A stretch of 64,000 nucleotides of DNA from DAISKN01 sp963716925 (GTDB lineage: Bacteria; Acidobacteriota; Vicinamibacteria; Marinacidobacterales; SMYC01), in contig CAVQUX010000010.1 of assembly GCA_963716925.1 (NCBI GenBank), positions 1,488,001-1,552,000 on the forward strand, read 5' to 3'. The notes below the pieces were generated by a model, which was not told the DNA's origin, ran no database searches, and saw only the letters and a list, made by a program, of their open reading frames with translations. The position numbers were made by a program, and so were the translations under genes. Every line of letters begins with the position of its first letter. The first letter of the stretch is position 1. Shown piece after piece: positions 1 through 9,062 of this stretch.

Positions 1-1880
1 CCCCGCGAGGAGGCGATCGCGCCACATCAAGAAGGCCATCGAGAAGTCCTACGGCAAGCGCGGGCCGGAGGTCGTGCGCCGGAACTGCGAGGTGGTGGAC
101 CAGGCCCTCGCCCACCTCCACGAGATTCCGGTGCCGAAGGCGGCGAGCGCCACGCGCACGCGTCCGCCTCTCGTCTCCGAACAGGCGCCCGACTTCGTGC
201 AGAAGGTCACGGCGGTGATGCTGGCCGGCAAGGGCGACCTGCTGCCGGTGAGCGCCTTCCCGGTCGACGGCACCTGGCCGGTGGGAACGGCGAAGTGGGA
301 GAAGCGCAACCTCGCTCTCGAGATTCCGGTGTGGGACCCGAAGGTCTGCATCCAGTGCAACCAGTGCGCGCTCGTCTGCCCGCACGCCGCGATCCGCGCC
401 AAGGTCTACGACGAGGGAGCGCTCGCCGGCCCGCCGCCGACCTTCAAGTCGACGCCTTACAAGGGGCCCGAGTACAAAGGGAAGGCTCTTCACGATCCAG
501 GTGGCGCCCGAGGACTGCACGGGCTGCAACCTCTGCGTCAACGTCTGCCCGGCCAAGGACCGCACCAACCCGAAGCACAAAGCCATCAACATGGAGCCCC
601 AGGCGCCGCTGCGCGACGCGGAGCGCGACAACTACGACTTCTTCCTCGACCTGCCGGAAATGCCGCGGACGGACATCGTGCGGCTCGACCACAAGGGCTC
701 GCAGTTCCTGGAGCCGCTCTTCGAGTACTCCGGCGCCTGCTCCGGCTGCGGCGAGACGCCCTATCTCAAGCTGCTCACCCAGCTCTTCGGCGACCGCCTG
801 CTCATCGCCAACGCCACCGGCTGCTCGTCGATCTACGGCGGCAATCTGCCCACGACTCCCTACACCACGAACCGCGACGGACGGGGCCCGGCCTGGTCGA
901 ACTCGCTCTTCGAGGACAACGCGGAGTTCGGCTTCGGCTTCCGTCTCGCTCTCGACGCCCACGTCGCCGCGGCGCGCGCCCTCGTCGAGCGGTTGGCGCC
1001 CCGCATCGGCGACGTTCTCGCGACGGAGATCCTCGGCGCGGATCAGACGAGCGAGGCGGGAATCGCGGCCCAGCGCGAGCGGGTCGACGCGTTGCGGAAG
1101 CAAGCTGGCCGAGCCTCGAAGTCCGCTGAGGCGCGGCGGCTCGAGGACCCTGGCCGACTACCTGGTGAAGAAGAGCGTCTGGCTCGTGGGCGGCGACGGT
1201 TGGGCCTACGACATCGGCTACGGCGGGCTCGACCACGTCCTGGCGAACCGGCGCGACGTCAACGTGCTCGTCCTCGATACCGAGGTCTACTCCAACACCG
1301 GAGGCCAGGCGTCGAAGGCGACGCCGCTCGGGGCCGCCGCCAAGTTCGCCGCGTCCGGAAAGCCGGTCGGCAAGAAGGACCTGGGCCTTCTCGCCAACAT
1401 GTACGGGCACGTCTACGTGGCGCGCGTCGCCTTCGGCGCCAAGATGGCCCAGACGGCCCAGGCCTTCCTCGAGGCCGAGTCCTACCCGGGGCCGTCGCTG
1501 ATCATCGCCTACAGCCACTGCATCGCCCACGGCTACGACATGGCCCAGGGCGTGGCCCAGCAGAAGCTCGCCGTGGACTCGGGCGTCTGGCCGCTCTACC
1601 GCTTCGACCCCCGGCGTCTGGTCAAGGGCGAGCCGCCTCTCCATCTCGACTACGGTCCGCCCAAGGCCAAGGTCGCCGACTACATGCGCAACGAGTCGCG
1701 CTTCCGCATGATCGAGCGCGCCGACCCCGCGCGCTACAAGCACTTCCTCGAGGAGTCCCAGGCCGCGGCGCGAGCGCCGTTACGCGGTCTATCAGCAGCT
1801 CGCGGGAATCACCGTGCCCGGTCGCGCCGCAGAGCGACGCGGCCACGGCTCCGAGGCCGGCGAGGAGGAGAACGAAATGA
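1..1880 (+). CDS. nifJ: Pyruvate:ferredoxin (flavodoxin) oxidoreductase, C-terminal part, frameshifted
   Basis: Oxidises pyruvate with CoA to acetyl-CoA, CO2 and reduced ferredoxin or flavodoxin in the cytoplasm. The 5' end lies outside the window. The protein is read by joining frames. Two ferredoxin-type 4Fe-4S motifs are visible (CIQCNQCALVCP near 350, CTGCNLCVNVCP near 520). The catalytic-domain cysteines follow (ACSGCGE near 740, TGCSS near 822, SHCIAHG near 1515), with the TPP-domain stretch VGGDGWAYDIGYGG near 1186. Frame changes are needed near 22 (1 to 2), 485 (2 to 3), 1095-1150 (3 to 1) and 1768 (1 to 2). A further one between about 1800 and 1877 would give the TGA at 1878-1880, which overlaps the next ATG as ATGA. 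Without that last shift the frame runs into the next gene with no stop. Family identity is certain; whether the gene is intact in the organism is not. Confidence 0.93.
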
Positions 1881-2858
1881 ATCTCACCACGACCTATCTG
1901 GGAATTCGGCTGCCGCACCCGCTGATGGTGGGCTCGGGTCCTCTCACCGACGATCTCGACACCGTCAGGGAGCTCGAGGACGCGGGAGCCGCCGCCCTCG
2001 TGTTGCGTTCGCTCTACGAGGAAGAGATCACGGGCGAGCAGATGGCCGCGTTCTTCGATTCCGAGAGCCACGGCGAGTCCTTCGCCGAGGCCACGAGCTA
2101 CTCTCCCGAGCCCGAGTCCGCGCTCGGTCCCGAGGAGTACCTCGAGCACCTGCGGCGCGTGAAGGCGGCGGTGGCCATCCCGGTCGTCGCCTCGCTCAAC
2201 GGCACCACCCCCGGGGGCTGGATCTCCTACGCCCGCCTCCTGGAGCAGGCGGGAGCCGACGCTCTCGAGCTCGACCTCTACCACGCGGCCAGCGACCCCT
2301 CGACGAGCGGGGCCGAGGTCGAGCGGCAGATGATCGAGATCGTGCGCGAGGTGAAGCGGGGCTTCGCATCCCCGTCGCCGTCAAGCTCTCGCCCCTCTTC
2401 ACCGCCTTCGCCCACTTCGCCCGGCAGCTCGACGCGGCGGGAGCGGACGGGCTCGTGCTCTTCACCCGCTTCCACAAGGTCGACATCGACGTGGTCGAGC
2501 TCGAGGTCGTGCGCACGTTGCCGCTCTCCGACTCCTCGGACCTCGCTCTGCGGCTGCGGGGAGTCGCGGCTCTCGCGGGGCGCGTCAAGGCGTCGCTCGC
2601 CGTCACGCGGCGGCGTCCACACCGCCCTCGACGTGGTCAAGGCGACGATGGCGGGAGCCCACGCCACGCAGATGGTCTCGGCGCTCCTCCGGAACGGCCC
2701 CCGCCATCTGCGGCGTCGTCCGAACGGACCTCGAAGCCTGGATGGCGGAGAACGAGTGGAGCTCCCTCGAGGAGATGCGCGGCAACATGAGCTTCGACCG
2801 GATACCCGATCCCGCCGCCTACGAGCGCGCGAACTTCCGGATGATGCTGCATGGATGA
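1877..2858 (+). CDS. Dihydroorotate dehydrogenase-like flavoprotein, frameshifted
   Basis: PyrD-related TIM barrel of the kind often encoded next to nifJ; its physiological reaction is not established, and true pyrimidine synthesis is only one option. It starts at ATG 1877 after a strong GGAGGAG. The first part (MNLTTTYLGIRLPHPLMVGSG) is in frame 2, the middle (LRIPVAVKLSPLFTAFAHFA) in frame 1, then GGVHTALDVVKATMAGAHAT in frame 2 and a tail ending NFRMMLHG in frame 3. Shifts fall in or near a G run at 2358-2361, near 2607, and in a C run near 2697-2702, which favours sequencing indels. The reconstructed protein is about 325 residues, normal for the family. Its stop (2856-2858) overlaps the acetate kinase start by 8 nt, so the three genes form one unit. 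Confidence 0.85.
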
Positions 2859-4035
2859 CTACGCTCTCGTTCTCAACGCGGGCTCGTCGAGCCTGAAGTT
2901 CTGCGTGTACCGGCGCCCCGCAGTCGAGAGCTGGCGGCTCGAAGCCCGGGGACAGATCGAGGGTATCGGCACTTCGCCGCGACTCTCCGTCAAGGATGGC
3001 GCCGGCGAAAAACTGGCCGATCAGAAGCTGGATGCGACGGTGCGCGACGGACGAGGCGCCATCGACGCTCTGGCAGCCTGGCTCCGCTCGAAGTACGGCG
3101 GCGCGCGCGTGCTGGGAGTCGGCCACCGGGTCGTCCACGGAGGGGCGCGCTACGCCCGGCCGGTGGTCGTGACCCGTGAGGTCCTGAAGGAGCTCTACGA
3201 TCTGGTGCCTCTCGCTCCCTTGCATCAACCCTACAATCTCGCCGCCATCGAAGCGGTCTTCGAGCGCCTGCCGGACGTGCCGCAAGTCGCCTGTTTCGAC
3301 ACCGGCTTTCATCGCGGCCATGCGGCCGTCGTGGATCTCGTCCCGCTACCCCGGGGGATTCGGGATGGCGGGGTGCAGCGCTACGGTTTCCATGGACTGT
3401 CGTACGAGTACATCGCTTCTGTTTTGCCAGAGGTCGCGCCGGAGATCGCGAGGGCGCGGGTCCTCGTCGCCCATCTGGGAAGCGGTGCCAGTCTGTGCGC
3501 CCTCAAAGAGAGGAAGAGCGTCGACAGCACTCTGGGCTTCACCGCGCTCGACGGACTCTGCATGGGCACGAGGCCGGGAACTCTCGATCCGGGTGTCGTT
3601 CTCTATCTCTTCCAGAACCTGGGACTCTCCGCGAAGGAGGTCGAGGGCATTCTCTACAAGAAATCGGGCTTGCTGGGCATCTCCGGCATCAGCAACGACA
3701 TGCGCGACCTTCTGGGCAGGAGCGAGCCCGAGGCCCGCCTCGCCGTGGATTACTTCGTCTACCGCGCGGCGAAGGAGGTCGGCGCCCTCGCCGCGGTGCT
3801 GGGTGGAGTTGACGGGCTGGTGTTCACCGCGGGCATCGGGGAGAACTCGGCCGAGATCCGAAAGCGGATCTGCGAGGCCTCGGCATGGCTCGGGTTGGAC
3901 CTCGATGCCGAGGCCAACGATCGGGGAGGTCCGCGGATCTCTTCTCCCCGAAGCAAGGTCTCGACCTGGGTCATTCCGACGAACGAAGAGCTGATGATCG
4001 CCCGGCATACCGGGTCGCTCCTCGGACTACGTTGA
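2851..4035 (+). CDS. ackA: Acetate kinase
   Basis: Converts acetyl phosphate and ADP to acetate and ATP in the cytoplasm, the last substrate-level phosphorylation step after pyruvate oxidoreductase. The 394-residue length is typical. Signatures seen are the N-terminal LNAGSSSLKF (phosphate-binding ASKHA motif), VGHRVVHGG, FDTGFH, YGFHGLSYEY, HLGSGASLCA, TLDPGV and FTAGIGENSAEIR. The ATG lies inside the end of the preceding gene (8-nt overlap), implying translational coupling. No phosphotransacetylase gene is in the window, so the acetyl phosphate source must be encoded elsewhere. The frame is clean throughout, in contrast to the two genes upstream. Confidence 0.97.
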   Translation: MDDYALVLNAGSSSLKFCVYRRPAVESWRLEARGQIEGIGTSPRLSVKDGAGEKLADQKLDATVRDGRGAIDALAAWLRSKYGGARVLGVGHRVVHGGARYARPVVVTREVLKELYDLVPLAPLHQPYNLAAIEAVFERLPDVPQVACFDTGFHRGHAAVVDLVPLPRGIRDGGVQRYGFHGLSYEYIASVLPEVAPEIARARVLVAHLGSGASLCALKERKSVDSTLGFTALDGLCMGTRPGTLDPGVVLYLFQNLGLSAKEVEGILYKKSGLLGISGISNDMRDLLGRSEPEARLAVDYFVYRAAKEVGALAAVLGGVDGLVFTAGIGENSAEIRKRICEASAWLGLDLDAEANDRGGPRISSPRSKVSTWVIPTNEELMIARHTGSLLGLR

Positions 4036-4045
4036 GGAATACATC

Positions 4046-4189
4046 ATGAAGAATCACCGACGACGAATCGAATGGGCCGCGCTCGGCGTCGCGTTGCTGG
4101 CAGCGGTTCCGGCGCTCGCGCAAGCGATGGGCTTTGTGAAGAGGGATCGAACCCGCGATCCAATGAATGAGGATGTGAGTATCGAGTAG
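4046..4189 (+). pseudogene. Truncated start of a secreted protein (47 codons)
   Basis: GAGGA lies 7 nt before ATG 4046. The first 26 residues form a good signal peptide: basic start MKNHRRR, a hydrophobic core, and an A-L-A-Q-A cleavage region. The remaining codons, ending at TAG 4187-4189, are largely antisense to a VapC-like reading frame on the minus strand. The gene therefore looks like a 5' fragment whose body was replaced at a junction near 4138-4148. It may still make a short exported peptide, but I see no family in it. Confidence 0.5.
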
Positions 4190-4198
4190 AGGCTTCAC
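4145..4198 (-). pseudogene. VapC-type PIN toxin, N-terminal remnant
   Basis: Starts with GTG at 4198-4196, overlapping the antitoxin stop as GTGA, the usual vapB-vapC coupling. It encodes VKPLLDTHILIHWIAGS, which matches the PIN domain start including the first catalytic Asp (LLDTH). After these 17 residues the similarity stops and the frame reads through unrelated, arginine-rich sequence. The rest of the toxin (second Asp and Glu motifs) is missing, so the nuclease cannot be active. The break coincides with the truncated secreted gene on the other strand. Confidence 0.7.
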
Positions 4199-4440
4199 CG
4201 CCTCGGCCGCTCGGCCTCCCACACGTCCACCGGTAGCGGCGGTGCGACGATGTCACCCTTGATTCGAACGGTCCCGATGATCTGATGCTGAGGGTAGCCC
4301 TGAGCCCGCGGAACGGGGGGGACGAGCTGTGCCACCGGCTTTCCGCGTTTCAGAATCGTAACGGGTTCGCCCGTTTCGGCGACCTCATCCAGGATCGCGA
4401 GGCACTTGGCTTTGAATTCCGTGGATGTCAGCGTCTTCAC
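4195..4440 (-). CDS. Phd/YefM-family antitoxin (VapB-like), orphaned
   Basis: 81 residues beginning MKTLTSTEFKAKCLAILDEV, followed by GEPVTILKRGKPVAQLVP, the standard Phd/YefM DNA-binding fold. Such proteins neutralise a cognate toxin with their C-terminal tail and autorepress the operon. The C-terminal part (GTVRIKGDIVAPPLPVDVWEAE) is typical of antitoxins paired with PIN toxins. Its stop overlaps the GTG of the truncated vapC, so it is now an antitoxin without a working partner here. It may persist as an antitoxin against related toxins elsewhere or simply be decaying. Confidence 0.9.
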   Translation of the reverse strand: MKTLTSTEFKAKCLAILDEVAETGEPVTILKRGKPVAQLVPPVPRAQGYPQHQIIGTVRIKGDIVAPPLPVDVWEAERPRR

Positions 4441-4746
4441 AGAACCAGTCTATCGCACTGGGTCATATGGACGGCAACCCGCCTATCCGGATTCAGAGGA
4501 ACCTCTTCATCTTAAATCCAACGACGCTGGCGGATGTGGCGAGCTCCCTTCCTCCGTCTATCTCGTTCCGTCGGGAGCGGGACGAAAATCTAGAAATCCG
4601 CGAGGAGTGAGGGCGTCTTGTCGACGAGATCCCTCGCGACCGCGTGGAGCTCGGCGAAGGGTTCGCGCGCTCGAGGAGCTGCAGCTAGATGACCCGCGAG
4701 TAAGGGTTCGACATCGCGACGGGCGGTATTCTCGGTGAACTCCCGC
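4441..4746. other. Intergenic stretch without a convincing gene
   Basis: Between the antitoxin start and the end of the lipoprotein gene I see no gene I can support. On the minus strand an open stretch from about 4760 to a TAG at 4592-4590 reads like a plausible protein C-terminus (ending VARDLVDKTPSLLADF). It has no start codon or ribosome site, so it could be a remnant. Given the neighbouring deletion scar, this stretch may also be rearranged DNA. Confidence 0.4.
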
Positions 4747-5877
4747 TCAGGGCTGAACGGTGATTCGATAGGGCACGACCGGGGCGAACCCGCCGGTGAC
4801 CAGACCTGCCGAGCCGGCGATCTGGATTGCGGCCGCGACGACCGGGGCCTGGTAGCGAACGACGCGCGTGACCCGCTCCCCTCCTTTCAGAGAGAGCGCG
4901 CACTCGACGGTTTCCCCGTCGACCACCTGGCATCCGTCGCCCGACGCGTCGACGATCGTCGATTTATCCGGGGTGTCGAAAAGCACGTGGACCGAGACGG
5001 TCCCGGTCGTCGGATTCGAAATCTTGGCTCTCACGCTGAAGCTCGACCCCGACTTGAGGGTCGTCCCCTCGTCGATGGAGGCTTCGATCGTCCCGCCGCC
5101 GGCCCAGCCGGGCCCCGATCCCGGCGTCAGCGTGAGGTCGCGGACGCGGGCGCAGGAGCCCTCCCTGCCCTGGATCGATAGCTCCGCGCGCACCTGCTTG
5201 TCGACCGTTCCCTGTATGTCGGGGTATTCATGAGCAACGATTCCCTCCAGGTAGAAGAGCCCGTCACCCCCCGGATCTCCCTGGCCGACTTCAGCCTTTT
5301 GGACGGCGCCGGAGGGGTTCTGGACGTCCCAGTAGACCTTCAGAATCTTTTCTCCCGGGGGGACTCCGCTGTAGGTGAGAAAGAGCCCGGCTACGTTTCC
5401 GAAAACATAACCGGGATCGGTGAAGCGGGCCCGGGCTTCGACCAGGTCTTCGCAGCTGAAAGCGGGAGCCGTCGTCCACGAGCCGACCACGATCTTCACG
5501 GCAAATCCACCCACGAGACCGGCCGCAACGGTGCCGCTCACCGCGATGGACACGTTCAGGTCCGGCGACGAGCCCGCCGAGGAGAAGTCGGCGGGCATGC
5601 TCCCTGTTGCGTCGGTGAAGAGGAGCTCTCCCGTCACAAAACGCTCGGTTGCGCTCCCTTGAAGCTCGACTTGCTGTCCCAGAAACGCGTTGGGGTTGGC
5701 GAGGATCTCGGCTACCGTCGTGCCGTTCGAGGTCGACTTGGCGCCTTCGTAGGACGCTGCCAGGCTCGCCGCTCCAGGCGCGGCCTTGCTCGCTCCAGTC
5801 GGGCTCGAATCGCCTCCACAGGAGACGATGGTTACCAGGAGGATCAGGTAGAGGAATCGCTTCGGCGCCAATTTCAA
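4747..5877 (-). CDS. Secreted lipoprotein with OB-fold-like N-terminal domain
   Basis: 376 residues starting at TTG 5877, which overlaps the stop of the upstream gene as TTGA. The signal sequence ends in a lipobox (LVTIVSC then GGDSS), so it is anchored in a membrane. Residues about 50-140 (VAEILANPNAFLGQQVELQG ... FTDATG) resemble the OB-fold of small periplasmic BOF/NirD-like proteins. The rest is beta-rich, with a late segment (about 265-350) built like a CARDB or other Ig-like domain (SGSSFSVRAKISNPTTGTVS). I do not recognise a specific function. Coupling to the monooxygenase-fold gene upstream suggests shared expression. Confidence 0.75.
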   Translation of the reverse strand: MKLAPKRFLYLILLVTIVSCGGDSSPTGASKAAPGAASLAASYEGAKSTSNGTTVAEILANPNAFLGQQVELQGSATERFVTGELLFTDATGSMPADFSSAGSSPDLNVSIAVSGTVAAGLVGGFAVKIVVGSWTTAPAFSCEDLVEARARFTDPGYVFGNVAGLFLTYSGVPPGEKILKVYWDVQNPSGAVQKAEVGQGDPGGDGLFYLEGIVAHEYPDIQGTVDKQVRAELSIQGREGSCARVRDLTLTPGSGPGWAGGGTIEASIDEGTTLKSGSSFSVRAKISNPTTGTVSVHVLFDTPDKSTIVDASGDGCQVVDGETVECALSLKGGERVTRVVRYQAPVVAAAIQIAGSAGLVTGGFAPVVPYRITVQP

Positions 5878-6176
5878 GGCGCCTCGACCGAGGCGTGCTG
5901 GCGCAGCCAGTAGGAGATCGGATGGAGCTCCGCGACGAGCTCAATCGCCGCACGGCCGAATTCGCTCTCGCGGAACTTCTCGAAGGACTCGCGATCGCGC
6001 CATTCCGTCAGCGTAACCAGGTTCTTTCCGTCTTCCGACAGGAAGAGGCGGGCGCCCTGGAAACCCGGGAGTGACCGGACGTGGTCCGAGACCAATTTGA
6101 TGAAATTGTCCGCTTGGCGCGTCTGCACTTCCGCCGTGGTGGGGTAGATCACGAGAGCCATGAAGGGTTCGGCCAT
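5874..6176 (-). CDS. ABM-fold (antibiotic biosynthesis monooxygenase-like) protein
   Basis: 100 residues, close to one ferredoxin-like ABM domain. Visible features are an alternating N-terminal strand (FMALVIYPTT), the helix with DNFIKLVSDHVRSLPGFQGA, a second strand (ARLFLSEDGKNLVTLTEW) and RDRESFEKFRESE, the classic order for this fold. Members are small heme-degrading or quinol-oxidising enzymes or simply dimeric binding proteins, so the substrate cannot be assigned. A strong GAGGAGGA precedes ATG 6176. The stop overlaps the TTG of the downstream lipoprotein gene. Confidence 0.85.
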   Translation of the reverse strand: MAEPFMALVIYPTTAEVQTRQADNFIKLVSDHVRSLPGFQGARLFLSEDGKNLVTLTEWRDRESFEKFRESEFGRAAIELVAELHPISYWLRQHASVEAP

Positions 6177-6462
6177 TCGTCCTCCTCAGTGCAGGTTACT
6201 GCAGATTCTAGCCGGAACTCCCTGGAGCGTCCTACTCGTAAATTCTTCTGTTGCGCCCGGTAGTTTTACGAGTTCCCCGCAAGTAGCCCCTCCGGTAGCC
6301 TTTTGCCCGTGAGCCTCTGGAGTGCGCTAGCGCTATTTGCCCGCCGGTGGGTGTTTTCGCACGGGAGCGAAGCTGGTTCAGGGCGCGAGTCGTCCCACTC
6401 AGGGGTTTCGACGTCGGCGCGGTCCTTACTCAGACAGCGCGCATCGGATTGACGGCTCGACA
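6177..6462. promoter_or_regulatory. Divergent intergenic region with 9-bp inverted repeat
   Basis: This 286-nt gap separates the divergent ABM gene and the large plus-strand locus. It holds no gene I can support. It contains a perfect inverted repeat, ACTCGTAAA at 6234-6242 and TTTACGAGT at 6265-6273, separated by 22 nt. The position between divergent genes fits a regulator site. The arms could also form a hairpin. No clear sigma-70 promoter could be picked. Confidence 0.4.
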
Positions 6463-7999
6463 ATGCGGGGGAACGGATTCTTGAAGTACTGGAAGAAGGG
6501 ATTGCTGGTGAGTCTCGCGCTCCTCGCGAGGCCGAACGAGCTCCTTGCCGAGGCCGTCACGGTAGCCTGTGCCTCGCAAACCGGTGAGCGGCAGCACTGC
6601 GCAGCCGACACCTCCGCGGGCGTCGCCCTCCAGAAGTCCACTGGAACGGGTGAGTGCCTGCTGGGAAAGACCTGGGGCTACGACGACTCGGGCATCTGGG
6701 TCTCGGACGGCTGCAGCGGCGAATTCGTGTTGGGCCAGCCGTCGCCTGCGGCTACGACGGGCGCTCCCGGCGGCCCCTGGCAGAGCGAAACCAGAAGAGC
6801 GCATCGAGTCCTGGGGTGAGTTTGAGCCAGGCGACGGCTTCCTCGTCGGCAGGAACGACGCCGGAGAGCTGTCGATCAGCGCCTACGCGCTGGTGCGGTA
6901 CGTCAACCAGCTCCCCGCCGACCAGACCTTTACCGATCATCTCGGAAACGAGCGCGACGTCGATACCCGGCAGGACTTCTTCCCCCACCGGATCATGATC
7001 TTCATGAAGGGATGGGTGGGCACCCCCAAGCTCGTCTACAACGTCTTCGTCTGGACGGTCAACACGACGGACCAGGACGCGCTCTTTGCTGGCATTGGTT
7101 ATCAGTTCAGCCGAAGATTCAGCCTGTACGGCGGCATCAACGGGCTGCCCGGTACCCGCTCGCTTCAGGGCTCGCACCCCTACTGGCTCGGTCACGACCG
7201 CGTCATGGCCGACGAGTTCTTCCGCCCCTACTTCGGGTTCGGCATCTGGGCGCAGGGGGAGATCACGCCCGGGCTCTGGTACAACGCCCAGGTCGGCAAC
7301 AACTCGAGCTCGCTCGGCGTCACGGCCGCCCAGCTCGACCGCAAGATGTCGTCCGGAGCCTCCGTCTGGTGGACACCGACGACCCAGGAGTTCGGTCCGC
7401 GGGGCGCCTACGGCGACTGGGAGATGCACGAGAAGGTCGCGACGCGGTTCGGCATCTCCTCGGCGTACAGCCCGGAGGAGCGCTTCACCAATTCCGCTAC
7501 CGGCGCAAGCGGGAATACCACGATCCGGCTTGCCGACAGCCTGAACGTGTTCGACACCGGCTCTCTTGCACCGGGGGTTACGGTCCAGAATGTCAACTAC
7601 CGACTGCTTTCGTTCGATGCGGGAGTGAAGTATCGAGGCTTCTTCCTGCAGGCGGAGTTCTACAACCGCTGGCTCGACGACTTCGAGGCGGACGGCCCGC
7701 TACCGGTCGGCCAGATCCACGACACGGGCTTCTACGTGCAGGCGGCCTTCTACGTAGTGCCGAAGAAGCTCGAGCTCTACGGTGTGACCTCGCAGATTTT
7801 CGGCGACAAGGACGCCGGGTTCGATGACGCCTCCGAGTACCTGGCGGGAGCGAACTTCTATCCTTTCAACACCCGCAACCACCGGCTCAACATCCAGGTG
7901 ATGAACGTGAACCACTCGCCGGTCAGCAGCACTTTCGGCTACTACGTGGGCGGTCAGGATGGCACGACGCTTTCGACCGCGTTCTCGGTGTACTTCTGA
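6463..7999 (+). CDS. DUF3011 domain plus outer-membrane porin, one frameshift
   Basis: The first part reads in frame 1 from ATG 6463: a signal peptide (LLVSLALLARPNELLAEA), then a DUF3011-like domain with conserved Cys and Trp/Gly residues (VTVACAS, GKTWGYDDSGIWVSDGCSGEF). From about 6790 the protein continues in frame 2 as ERIESWGEFEPGDGFLVGRN and a beta-barrel ending in YGYYVGG...FSVYF-type terminal strands with a final Phe. The two halves belong to one known architecture, so a single-base indel at about 6760-6790 is inferred. Combined length is about 511 residues. The barrel contains repeated aromatic girdle strands, as in phosphate-selective-porin-like proteins. It likely admits a small anionic solute for the genes that follow. 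Confidence 0.78.
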
Positions 8000-8009
8000 G
8001 AGGAATGGG

Positions 8010-9062
8010 ATGAAGAAGATCGCGGTTGTGAGCCTTCTGCTGAGCTGGACGGGTATTTCTGTTGCCGGAGCTCAGTCACCCTACGAGCTCAACGACTCCC
8101 ACCTGCACCTCACGAACTACATCCAGGAAGGCACCGAAATCCAGGACTTCGTAAAGATCCTGGGAACCAAGGTCGGACGGGTAGCGATCTTCGGCATCCC
8201 GCTCCAGCAGCAGTGGTCCCACGCGAACACAGGCGATTTCGCGCCCACGTACTACCTGCAGACCGACGCGCCTCTCTACTACTACTCCTTCACCGACGCC
8301 TACATCGCCATGGCCTACAGGTCGCTCCCGAAAGAGGACCAGGCGCGGCTCGATCCGATGATCACCGGTTTCAACCCGGCCGACATGTACGCCGCGGATC
8401 ACATCCGCCGCGTTCTCGAGACGTTTCCAGGGGTCTTCACCGGCATCGGGGAGTTCACCATCCACAAGGAGTTCGTCTCCGCGAAGATCGCGGGCGAGAC
8501 GGCGAGCCTCACGAACCCGGCGCTCGATCGAATCCTGGACTTCGCGGGCGAGGTGGGCTTGGTGGTCATCCTCCACAACGACGTCGACATGCCCTTCCCG
8601 AAGCCTGACCAGGAGCCGTATCAGCTGATCCAGCTGCGCGATCTGTTCAAACGGCATCCGAAGACGACCATCATCTGGGCGCACATCGGCCTCGGACGCG
8701 TGGTGCGTCCGGTGAAGGATCAGATCGGGCTCGTGGAGCGCGCGCTCTCGAATCCCGAGCTCTCGCATCTCTACATGGACATTTCCTGGGACGAGGTCGC
8801 CAAGTACCTGGTAGCGACGCCCGAAACTCTCCAGGCGACGGCCGATCTCATGAACCGCCACCCCGATCGGTTCCTCTTCGGTACGGACGAGGTGGCCCCC
8901 AAGGAGCAGGCGAAGTACCTGAAGGTTTACGACATGTATGCCCCCTTGTTTGCGAAGCTGACACCTGAGGCGAGCGAAAAAATCCGGAAGAGGAACTACG
9001 AAAGACTGTTTGACGAAGCCCGGCGGAAAGTGCGCGCCTGGGAAAAGGAGAACGTGAAATGA
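8010..9062 (+). CDS. Secreted amidohydrolase (COG2159-like)
   Basis: 350 residues from ATG 8010, after an AGAGGAATGG ribosome site 9 nt past the porin stop. A signal peptide (MKKIAVVSLLLSWTGISVAGA) precedes the TIM barrel. Metal-binding features are NDSHLHL (H-x-H), GIGEFTIHKE, the VVILHND strand, TTIIWAHIGLG and FLFGTDE, in the order expected for amidohydrolase-2 enzymes. These hydrolyse or decarboxylate varied substrates. None can be named here. Its stop overlaps the next ATG (ATGA), tying it to the DcaP-like porin, and periplasmic placement matches the glutaminase and asparaginase of the same run. Confidence 0.88.
   Translation: MKKIAVVSLLLSWTGISVAGAQSPYELNDSHLHLTNYIQEGTEIQDFVKILGTKVGRVAIFGIPLQQQWSHANTGDFAPTYYLQTDAPLYYYSFTDAYIAMAYRSLPKEDQARLDPMITGFNPADMYAADHIRRVLETFPGVFTGIGEFTIHKEFVSAKIAGETASLTNPALDRILDFAGEVGLVVILHNDVDMPFPKPDQEPYQLIQLRDLFKRHPKTTIIWAHIGLGRVVRPVKDQIGLVERALSNPELSHLYMDISWDEVAKYLVATPETLQATADLMNRHPDRFLFGTDEVAPKEQAKYLKVYDMYAPLFAKLTPEASEKIRKRNYERLFDEARRKVRAWEKENVK

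Noticed and set aside
4590..4760. Minus-strand open stretch ending VARDLVDKTPSLLADF
   Set aside because: Protein-like but with no start codon, no ribosome site and overlap with the lipoprotein end; recorded only as intergenic content.
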